DNA from: Methanomicrobiales archaeon | Lineage (GTDB): Archaea; Halobacteriota; Methanomicrobia; Methanomicrobiales; JACTUA01 | Direction: 5' to 3' | Assembly: GCA_028678905.1 (NCBI GenBank) | Contig: JAJRCO010000226.1 | Location: forward strand, 1 to 5,906 | DNA: 5,906 bases | In this document: piece after piece, positions 1 to 4,754 of the stretch | Position numbering within the stretch: position 1 is the first letter of the stretch | Layout of the letters: every line of letters starts with the position of its first letter | The notes under the pieces: model-generated | Database searches by the model: none | Told to the model about the DNA's origin: nothing | What the model saw: only the letters and a program-made list of their open reading frames with translations | Made by a program: the position numbers and the translations under genes

Positions 1-1023
1 CAGCGTTATACGCAGTACGAAGAAAGCCACGTATCCGATCACTGAACTGACGGGAATCGTGAGGATCCATGCCCACAGGATGCTACGGGCAACCCCCCAT
101 TTCACCATACTGGTCCCCATGGTGGCGCCCACCCCCATAATAGATGTGCAGATGATGTGGGTGGTGCTCACCGGAATTCCCACAATCGATGAGCCTATGA
201 TGGTCGCTGTTCCTGCAGTTTCCGCAGCAAATCCATTGACGGGGCGGAGGTTTGTGATCCGGTACCCCATCGTCTTGACGATCCGCCACCCACCCGTAAG
301 GGTTCCCAGGGCAATAGCGGCGTGCGCGAGGAGAATCACCCAGAGAGGAACCGGAAGATTGTTGGGATCAGCACTTGCACCGAAATATCCGATACTGAAA
401 AGGAGGGGTACAATGATTCCCATGGTCTTCTGGGCATCGTTTGTCCCATGACTGAAACTGTAGGATGCGGCTGATAACAGCTGTAATCGCCTGAAATGAT
501 GTTCGGAGGTGGATCGCTGGTAATTCTTGCTAAGATTCATTACTACCACCATGAAGAGATAACCGAATACCAGTCCCATCAAAGGCGATATAATCATGAA
601 TGCCGCGACCAGTTGGACCGTGGAAAACTTGATCGCAGAAATTCCCGCGGCGGAAATTCCCGCTCCCACCATCCCCCCAATAAGTGCATGCGAAGAAGAG
701 GTAGGAAGGCCGAAATACCAGGTGATCAGGTTCCAGCTGATCGCTCCTAGTAGAGAACCCAATACGACGTAGGGGATCATGTCGGCGGAAACTACGTCCA
801 GTTTGACGATCTTGCTGATCGTGCTTGCTACTGCCACCCCAAAACCGAACGCAGCGATAAAATTGAAGGATGCAGCCAGGATCACCGCATTTCTGGGTGA
901 GAGAACCTTGGTGGAAACCACCGTGGAGATGGAATTTGCCGAATCGTGAAACCCGTTGGTGAAATCAAAAATCAGGGCTATGAAAATGATGACAGCGATG
1001 AGGAGGAGCGATGGGACTACCAT
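1..1023 (-). CDS. pit: PiT-family inorganic phosphate transporter, C-terminus cut off by the window edge
   Basis: Integral membrane importer that moves inorganic phosphate with a co-transported cation. Translating the minus strand gives 341 residues without a stop up to base 1. Both family signatures are visible: an N-terminal FDFTNGFHDSAN (residues 19-30) and its internal-repeat counterpart SHGTNDAQKTMG (191-202). The paired GLPTSSSHALIGG (105-117) and GIPVSTTHII (282-291) segments are also present. These show the inverted two-half architecture of PiT, with hydrophobic stretches throughout. Archaeal members are about 330-400 residues, so only a short tail is probably missing. The start is uncertain. 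ATG at 1023 gives a hydrophobic N-terminus (MVVPSLLLIAV), but no good ribosome-binding site precedes it directly. ATG at 1071 is in frame and would add 16 polar residues. The frame stays open upstream to a TAA at 1189-1191. No PhoU-like/DUF47 gene, a frequent PiT partner, is adjacent. The family call is secure from the motifs; the start is not. Confidence 0.93.
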   Translation of the reverse strand, partial: MVVPSLLLIAVIIFIALIFDFTNGFHDSANSISTVVSTKVLSPRNAVILAASFNFIAAFGFGVAVASTISKIVKLDVVSADMIPYVVLGSLLGAISWNLITWYFGLPTSSSHALIGGMVGAGISAAGISAIKFSTVQLVAAFMIISPLMGLVFGYLFMVVVMNLSKNYQRSTSEHHFRRLQLLSAASYSFSHGTNDAQKTMGIIVPLLFSIGYFGASADPNNLPVPLWVILLAHAAIALGTLTGGWRIVKTMGYRITNLRPVNGFAAETAGTATIIGSSIVGIPVSTTHIICTSIMGVGATMGTSMVKWGVARSILWAWILTIPVSSVIGYVAFFVLRITL

Positions 1024-1098
1024 TTCCGTTGCTCGTGTGCCGGCTTGTTGTTGAAATGTCCGACGATCCATTTCATAGACCGATCTCCGGATATAGTG
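1017..1098 (-). promoter_or_regulatory. Leader of the phosphate transporter: TATA-like element, GGAG site and 19-codon leader ORF
   Basis: On the minus strand, GGAG (1085-1088) stands 8 bases before an ATG at 1076. That ATG opens the short frame MKWIVGHFNNKPAHEQRKW, which ends at TAG 1017-1019. The last codon and stop overlap the transporter ATG at 1023, an arrangement compatible with translational coupling. A TATA-like CACTATAT lies at 1091-1098, but a start site about 25 bases downstream would fall near 1069 and leave the GGAG site untranscribed. The promoter and the leader ORF are therefore competing readings, unless transcription comes from further upstream or from nth. The rest of the nth-transporter gap (1099-1278) holds no supported gene. 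Confidence 0.3.
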
Positions 1099-1278
1099 AG
1101 TCTCTTTCCCATTCCACCTTTCACGATCACATCGTGTAGAGTTCACGGTGGGATCGAAGAATTCGCTGAAAGATAGTCTCAGGCCGATTTACATTAAAGC
1201 ATCGTTTTCACACTGGATCGGTACCATTCCTCTGTTTCTGAGAGGGAAGACGAGGAATTTCCAGATGACGAGGATTTC

Positions 1279-1956
1279 TTACGGACTCTGTTTTCCATCC
1301 GTTCTGGCCGGTAACGGCAGATTCTGGTAATACCGGCACAGGTGGCGGATGGGACAGACCGGGCAGGAAGGATTCTGCGCTGTACAGATAGCTCTCCCGT
1401 GGGCGATGAACAGGTCAGTGAGTATCCCCCACTGATCCCGGGGGAAACAGTGTTCCAGATCCTCCTCCACGGTATCCTGGTTGCGGCTATCGGTAAATCC
1501 GATGCGGTGAGCCAGCCTTTTGACATGCGTATCCACCGCAATACCCTCGTTTTTCCCGAAGGCGTGGTAGAGCACGATATTGGCGGTTTTCCTGCCCACG
1601 CCAGGGAGGGTGAGCAGGTCCTCCATGGTGGCGGGAACTTCTCCGGAATACCGGTCCAGGAGTACCTGGGCGGTCCCGATGAGGTGGCGGGCTTTCACCC
1701 GGAAAAATCCCAGGGAATGAATGATCTCCTCCACTTCTTCCGGGCGGGCAGCGGCCAGGGCCGCCGGAGTGGGGAACCGGGTGAAGAGTGGTTCCCGGAC
1801 CTTATCGACGGAGAAATCGGTGGTCTGCGCGGAGAGGATAGTGAGGATAAGTACCTGGAAGGGCGATCCCCATCCCTTGGATGGCTGCGTGTCCAGGACA
1901 TCCCCGTAGGAACGAAACAAGATCTGGAAGATCTCCCCCGCTTGGGCTGGAGTCAT
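1279..1956 (-). CDS. nth: Endonuclease III (DNA glycosylase/AP lyase, 4Fe-4S)
   Basis: Base-excision-repair enzyme that removes oxidised pyrimidines and nicks the resulting abasic site. The protein is 225 residues, close to the 211 of E. coli Nth. Visible features are the helix-hairpin-helix LPGVGRKTANIVL (117-129) with catalytic Lys123, the catalytic Asp142 in VDTHVKRL, the N-terminal SPFQVLILTILSAQTTD, and the iron-sulfur loop C191-x6-C198-x2-C201-x5-C207 with the exact family spacing. I chose ATG 1956. The longer frame from ATG 1992 would start inside the tRNA gene and add 12 residues with no family counterpart. The start lies six bases from the mature 3' end of tRNA-Pro, so there is no room for a ribosome-binding site outside the tRNA. 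A primary transcript through the tRNA, cleaved at its 3' end, would leave an almost leaderless mRNA. The phosphate transporter follows on the same strand after about 255 bases. No strong terminator is visible after the stop. Confidence 0.95.
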   Translation of the reverse strand: MTPAQAGEIFQILFRSYGDVLDTQPSKGWGSPFQVLILTILSAQTTDFSVDKVREPLFTRFPTPAALAAARPEEVEEIIHSLGFFRVKARHLIGTAQVLLDRYSGEVPATMEDLLTLPGVGRKTANIVLYHAFGKNEGIAVDTHVKRLAHRIGFTDSRNQDTVEEDLEHCFPRDQWGILTDLFIAHGRAICTAQNPSCPVCPIRHLCRYYQNLPLPARTDGKQSP

Positions 1957-1962
1957 GTTCGA

Positions 1963-2037
1963 TGGGGTAGGGCGGATTCGAACCGCCGTCAAAGCGTCCC
2001 AAACGCTCTAGGATGGACCAGGCTACCCTACTACCCC
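1963..2037 (-). tRNA. tRNA-Pro(TGG): tRNA-Pro, anticodon UGG
   Basis: A complete 75-base cloverleaf can be folded by hand on the minus strand. The 7-bp acceptor stem is GGGGTAG/CTACCCC with discriminator A at 1963. The D arm is GGGT/ATCC with AGCCTGG in its loop. The anticodon stem is GAGCG/CGCTT around the loop TTTGGGA, placing TGG at 1999-2001 (proline, CCA codons and wobble partners). The variable loop has 4 bases (TGAC). The T arm is GGCGG/CCGCC with loop TTCGAAT. CCA is not encoded, since the bases after the discriminator are TCG, so it would be added post-transcriptionally. There is no intron. It sits between pyrH and nth, six bases before the nth start codon. A separate promoter is not obvious: the only AT-rich stretch at the right distance (2066-2074) is also the T-tract after pyrH. 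Confidence 0.96.
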
Positions 2038-2065
2038 GTACCTGCATTCCATCACCGGATCAGGC

Positions 2066-2089
2066 AAAAAAATTACCGCTTCGGCTGGT
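2066..2089 (-). terminator. Putative pyrH terminator: bulged hairpin plus T7
   Basis: Two bases after the pyrH stop, the minus strand reads ACCAGC-CGAA-GCGGT (2075-2089). This can form a 5-bp stem with one bulged A, followed by AA and seven T (2066-2072). Archaeal termination relies mainly on oligo-T, so this is a plausible site. It also lies 29-37 bases before the tRNA 5' end, where a TATA element would be expected, so it may do either or both jobs. Confidence 0.45.
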
Positions 2090-2091
2090 CC

Positions 2092-2796
2092 CTACAGCGG
2101 AAGAGTCAGGGGGATTCCTTCACAGACCACCGTACCCCGGAAGGTGCCCTCTATCAGCGCGTTGCGGAACGCCGCCGGATCCCTCCCGTCCAGCACAAAG
2201 AGCGGAATACCGCTTCTCTCGATGACCTTTGCGGCCACGATGTCAAAGACGATATTCGAGCCTGCGGCAAGTTGGGTTTTCCCGATCACCTCCAGAAGCT
2301 GGGTCGGGGTGAGGTGGTCGTGCCGCTTCGCCCGCGGATCTTTGCGCGGATCGGCGCTGTAGATACCATCCACCGAGGTCACGTTGAACAATGCTGCAGC
2401 ACGGGTATATTCAGAGATCACCGCGGCCACCGCATCGGTGGTCTGGCCCGCGGTCACCCCACCCATGACCACGATTTTCCCTGATTCGGCGAAGGCCTGG
2501 GCCTCATGATAACTCCCCGCCACGCGGGGATACGCGGCCTCACCCAGCGCACCCGCCATCAAGGACGCGTTCAAGCGGGTCACCAGGATGCCGATGTCGT
2601 CAGAAGTGGCCTCATTGATTCCCAGGGCACGGGCAGCGCCGATGTACCGGCGGGCCTCTCCTCCGCCTCCCACCACTACGAAGATGCGATAGCGCGAAGC
2701 CAGCTCCAGAAGGATGGCCGCATATTCCCGAATATGGTGAGAATCCAGGGATGTTACTAGAATGGAGCCCCCCAGGGAAACCACGATTGTCTTCAT
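2092..2796 (-). CDS. pyrH: UMP kinase, archaeal type
   Basis: Cytosolic enzyme that phosphorylates UMP to UDP with ATP in pyrimidine nucleotide synthesis. It belongs to the amino-acid kinase fold. At 234 residues it fits the archaeal form (about 225). Visible motifs are the N-terminal phosphate loop VSLGGSI (6-12), VVGGGGEARRYI (41-52), MGGVTAGQTTDAVAAVISE (111-129) and the nucleotide-binding TSVDGIYSADPRKDPRAK (140-157). GSNIVFD (179-185) and AAKVIERSGI (188-197) follow. Order and wording match my recollection of the Pyrococcus furiosus enzyme closely. The ATG at 2796 directly opens the phosphate-loop strand, as in relatives. A TATA-like CACTATAT at 2825-2832 centres about 31 bases upstream, implying a leader of only about five bases. 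The gene diverges from the zinc-ribbon/amrS genes and is followed by a likely terminator and tRNA-Pro. Confidence 0.95.
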   Translation of the reverse strand: MKTIVVSLGGSILVTSLDSHHIREYAAILLELASRYRIFVVVGGGGEARRYIGAARALGINEATSDDIGILVTRLNASLMAGALGEAAYPRVAGSYHEAQAFAESGKIVVMGGVTAGQTTDAVAAVISEYTRAAALFNVTSVDGIYSADPRKDPRAKRHDHLTPTQLLEVIGKTQLAAGSNIVFDIVAAKVIERSGIPLFVLDGRDPAAFRNALIEGTFRGTVVCEGIPLTLPL

Positions 2797-2820
2797 CTAC
2801 TTCTCTTATGGGGTCCTCTT

Positions 2821-2833
2821 CCACATATAGTGG
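2821..2833 (-). promoter_or_regulatory. Palindromic TATA-containing element in the pyrH / zinc-ribbon divergent gap
   Basis: CCAC-ATATA-GTGG is a perfect 13-base palindrome around an odd centre. Read on the minus strand it gives CACTATAT, about 31 bases before the pyrH ATG, the right place for an archaeal TATA box with a very short leader. For the plus-strand gene starting at 2840 it is too close to be the TATA box, but a protein bound there would overlap that gene's start region. Symmetric arms flanking a TATA core could also be an operator; that is inference. Confidence 0.45.
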
Positions 2834-2839
2834 TAAGCT

Positions 2840-2998
2840 ATGCTCCATTGTCCTCAATGCGGGAGTACCCGGATCTATCTCATCGCGGGAGGATTCACCG
2901 GGTACCGCTATCACTGCAAGGCCTGCGACTATGAAGGGGTCCTGGTGGTCACCACTCCTACCCTCGACGAAGAGCAGGAAGACGGCCGCGAATCCTGA
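2840..2998 (+). CDS. Small zinc-ribbon protein of unknown function (52 residues)
   Basis: I do not recognise a named family. The frame starts at ATG 2840 and ends at TGA 2996-2998. The protein opens with CPQCGS (Cys4, Cys7) and continues through a short beta-rich stretch (RIYLIAGGFTGYRYH) to CKACDYEG (Cys26, Cys29). Two CxxC knuckles about 18 residues apart are a classic one-zinc ribbon, as in small transcription- or translation-related proteins. The last dozen residues are acidic (LDEEQEDGRES). It is the first plus-strand gene after the divergent gap, and amrS follows 46 bases later, so co-transcription with amrS is possible. No strong ribosome-binding site is seen (GGTAAGCT before ATG). The paired cysteines and the clean position between two real genes argue that it is a true gene. 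Function is not inferable: nucleic-acid binding or a protein-protein role are both possible. Confidence 0.75.
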   Translation: MLHCPQCGSTRIYLIAGGFTGYRYHCKACDYEGVLVVTTPTLDEEQEDGRES

Positions 2999-3002
2999 GA
3001 GA

Positions 3003-3012
3003 TTTCTTATAC
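3003..3012 (+). promoter_or_regulatory. Weak TATA-like element upstream of amrS
   Basis: TTTCTTATAC lies about 37 bases before the amrS ATG in an otherwise GC-rich gap. It could give amrS a separate start with a leader of about 10 bases. The match is weak, and read-through from the zinc-ribbon gene is equally possible. Confidence 0.2.
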
Positions 3013-3044
3013 GAACAGCGCGTCTGGTTCCCCGGGAATGAGTT

Positions 3045-4064
3045 ATGCATGAAGCACGCCTCTACCAGAAAGAGCAGGATCAATCGGTGCGATGCGCCGT
3101 CTGTGCGCACCGCTGTCATATCCAGCCCGGAAAACATGGGATCTGCGGTATCCGGGTGAACCGGGACGGTATTCTGGATGCAGCGGCTTATGGATTGATC
3201 AGTGCAGAAGCGATCGATCCTGTCGAGAAGAAACCGCTCTACCACTACCTCCCCACCAGTCTCTCCTATTCTCTGGGTGGGGTGGGCTGCAACTTCCAGT
3301 GCCCCCATTGTCAGAACTGGCACATCTCGCGGGCGGATTTGTCCACCGGTCTCCTTCGGCCCCTTAGTCCCGAAGAAGGGGTGAAGCGGGCCCTCTCCGG
3401 CCGTTGTGCCAGCATCTCCTTCACCTACAATGAACCGACCATCTGGCACGAGTACCCACTGGACATGGGCACCCTCGCCCGGAAGGAGGGCCTGGGGACG
3501 ATTTACGTGACCAACGGATACCTGACCGAAGAGACCCTTCATGATCTAGCCCCCATGCTCCATGCCTTCCGGGTGGACCTGAAGTCCTTCACCGATGAAT
3601 TCTACCGCAAGTTCTGCAAGGGCCGGCTGCAGCCGGTGCTCGATGCCACCCGGATCGCCCGGGAACTGGGAATGCATATCGAAACGGTGACCCTGGTCAT
3701 TCCCGGGGTGAACGACTCCCTTGAGGAGATGGAGGCGCTGATTACCTGGGTGCGGGATACTCTAGGCCCGCAGACACCCATGCACTTCACCCGTTTTCAC
3801 CCGGACTTCAAAATGACCGATACCGTACCTACCCCCATCGCCACCCTGGAGAAGATCCATGCAAAGGCAAAAGAGCTGGGGATGCGGTTTCCGTACCTGG
3901 GCAACGTGCCGGGACATCCCGCGGAGAGCACCTACTGCCCGGTCTGCGGCACCCTCCTGATCGAACGGTCCGGATACCGCACCCTTATCCGGAACCTAAA
4001 GGAAACCACCTGCGGGTCCTGCGGGGAGAAGATAGAGATCGTGACCAATGTGCCCCCGTCCTGA
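3045..4064 (+). CDS. amrS: AmmeMemoRadiSam system radical SAM enzyme
   Basis: Member of the radical SAM superfamily, the group co-occurring with AMMECR1 and Memo proteins; its substrate is not established to my knowledge. It has 339 residues. The N-terminal cysteine cluster is C17-x2-C20-x3-C24-x9-C34 in VRCAVCAHRC...GICG, the AmrS hallmark. The radical SAM motif CNFQCPHCQNW (C82, C86, C89, CxxxCxxC) binds the 4Fe-4S cluster that cleaves S-adenosylmethionine. SFTYNEPTIW (125-134), YVTNGYL (154-160), the VDLKSF strand (177-182) and LVIPGVND (217-224) fit the TIM-barrel. A C-terminal ribbon has C298/C301 and C323/C326, a further four-Cys metal site. Family relatives include proteins annotated as pyruvate formate-lyase activating enzyme-like. 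ATG 3045 gives a normal N-terminus. The 3' end overlaps the Mut7-C gene by 17 bases, which indicates one transcript. Partner AMMECR1 and Memo genes are not in the window. Confidence 0.94.
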   Translation: MHEARLYQKEQDQSVRCAVCAHRCHIQPGKHGICGIRVNRDGILDAAAYGLISAEAIDPVEKKPLYHYLPTSLSYSLGGVGCNFQCPHCQNWHISRADLSTGLLRPLSPEEGVKRALSGRCASISFTYNEPTIWHEYPLDMGTLARKEGLGTIYVTNGYLTEETLHDLAPMLHAFRVDLKSFTDEFYRKFCKGRLQPVLDATRIARELGMHIETVTLVIPGVNDSLEEMEALITWVRDTLGPQTPMHFTRFHPDFKMTDTVPTPIATLEKIHAKAKELGMRFPYLGNVPGHPAESTYCPVCGTLLIERSGYRTLIRNLKETTCGSCGEKIEIVTNVPPS

Positions 4065-4539
4065 CGAACGGAGATTCCTGGCCGACCGGATGCTCGGCAC
4101 GCTCACCCGCTACCTCCGCTTCATGGGGTACGATACCGTGAGTGCGAACGAGGTTCCCCCGGGGGACCGGCGGGAGGACACCTCCCTGCTGGAGAGAGCA
4201 CGCACGGAAAGGAGGCTTCTGCTCACCCGGGACCGGGAACTTGCACGCCGGGGCGGTGCGGATGCCATCTGGGTCCAGGCCGAGGACGTGCGCGAACAGG
4301 TACGACAGCTCGCCCTGGATGGACTTATTCATCCAGAGCTGCGCATGAACCTCTGCTCTCTCTGTAACGAGCCCCTGCGGCCGGCCCGGGAGGAGGAGAT
4401 CGCCGCTGCCGACTACGCACCCCATGACCGTAAGGACCGGGAGTTCTTCTGGTGCTCCCGCTGCCGGAAGCTCTACTGGATGGGGTCGCATGGGGCGGAT
4501 CTTTCCCGGCGTCTGGAGAAACTGCGTTCGGGAGAATGA
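4048..4539 (+). CDS. Mut7-C RNase-domain protein with zinc ribbon
   Basis: Predicted ribonuclease of the Mut7-C family (PF01927/COG1656 type), a PIN-like fold fused to a zinc ribbon; the biological substrate is unknown. It has 163 residues, normal for the family. The start region FLADRMLGTLTRYLRFMGYDT (10-30) is the diagnostic motif, with acidic Asp13. REDTSLLERA (42-51) with Asp44 and LLLTRDREL (57-65) with Asp62 supply the other likely metal-binding acids. The ribbon is CSLC (C103, C106) and CSRC (C136, C139), followed by KLYWMGSH, the conserved end. ATG 4048 lies inside the amrS 3' end, a 17-base overlap. It is the only standard start before the conserved domain and leaves about nine extra residues ahead of it, so a non-standard start cannot be excluded. 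Coupling to amrS suggests shared expression. A possible terminator lies about 20 bases after the stop. Confidence 0.9.
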   Translation: MCPRPDERRFLADRMLGTLTRYLRFMGYDTVSANEVPPGDRREDTSLLERARTERRLLLTRDRELARRGGADAIWVQAEDVREQVRQLALDGLIHPELRMNLCSLCNEPLRPAREEEIAAADYAPHDRKDREFFWCSRCRKLYWMGSHGADLSRRLEKLRSGE

Positions 4540-4557
4540 GACGGAATATCTCTTCTG

Positions 4558-4596
4558 AATAGACTGACCCTAAAAAATGCCTTTTCTGTGTCTATT
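4558..4596 (+). terminator. Possible bidirectional terminator after the Mut7-C gene
   Basis: An inverted repeat AATAGAC (4558-4564) / GTCTATT (4590-4596) encloses an inner AAAA-TGCC-TTTT hairpin. It has a pyrimidine-rich run on the plus strand (4582-4589) and T6 on the minus strand (4572-4577). It sits between convergent genes, where termination in both directions is expected. The seven-base arms are modest and could be chance. Confidence 0.35.
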
Positions 4597-4747
4597 GGCC
4601 GGTCCTATAAAGGCGGAGAGTCCATCGGCGCAGTGAAGCGGTGCAGTCTGGCAACGTGCAGAAAAAGCGAACCACCGGTAACATTTCTGAGATTTGGAGA
4701 CCACCAGGCACCCTGACTGGGGCGAATCTGCCAGAAGGCTTTCATCG
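4597..4747. other. Unassigned intergenic segment, possible small RNA
   Basis: I see no coding frame with recognisable features here. TATAAAGG at 4606-4613 on the plus strand looks like a TATA box that would start transcription near 4632. Downstream, TCTGGCA (4647-4653) is complementary to TGCCAGA (4729-4735), enclosing about 75 bases with a smaller CAGG-CAC-CCTG hairpin (4705-4715). ACCACC occurs twice (4671-4676, 4700-4705) and GTGCAG twice (4641-4646, 4656-4661). I could not match it to TPP, SAM, cobalamin or fluoride riboswitches, a tRNA, or box C/D RNA. On the minus strand it would be the 3' untranslated region of the surface-protein gene. Confidence 0.3.
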
Positions 4748-4753
4748 AAAAAA
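4748..4753 (-). terminator. T6 run directly after the surface-protein stop
   Basis: On the minus strand the TGA stop at 4755-4757 is followed by C and six T. Further T-runs follow at 4662-4666 (T5) and 4572-4577 (T6). A series of oligo-T stretches is typical of archaeal termination; no strong hairpin accompanies the first. Confidence 0.45.
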
Positions 4754-4754
4754 G

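Noticed and set aside
59..451. Plus-strand frame of 130 codons
   Set aside because: It is antisense to the PiT transporter, whose signature motifs fall in this stretch on the minus strand.
1189..1278. In-frame open stretch after the nth stop, with a repeated TCCTCGTC
   Set aside because: The 29 codons have no start of their own and no similarity I recognise. The 8-base repeat, 18 bases apart, is too short to call.
1957..1992. Longer nth frame starting at ATG 1992
   Set aside because: The extra 12 codons lie mostly inside the tRNA 3' half, and the ATG at 1956 matches the usual Nth N-terminus.
1342..2484. Plus-strand open frame of 380 codons, the longest in the window
   Set aside because: It runs antisense through nth, the tRNA and pyrH, has no recognisable motif, and all three of those features are strongly supported.
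2958..3542. Minus-strand frame of 194 codons
   Set aside because: It lies opposite the N-terminal half of amrS, whose radical SAM motifs are unambiguous; it is a GC-rich shadow frame.
3985..4491. Minus-strand frame of 168 codons
   Set aside because: It is antisense to the Mut7-C gene and shows no domain features.
4681..4700. CTGAGA in the 4597-4747 segment, resembling part of a TPP riboswitch
   Set aside because: The rest of the TPP core is absent, and no thiamine gene is downstream.
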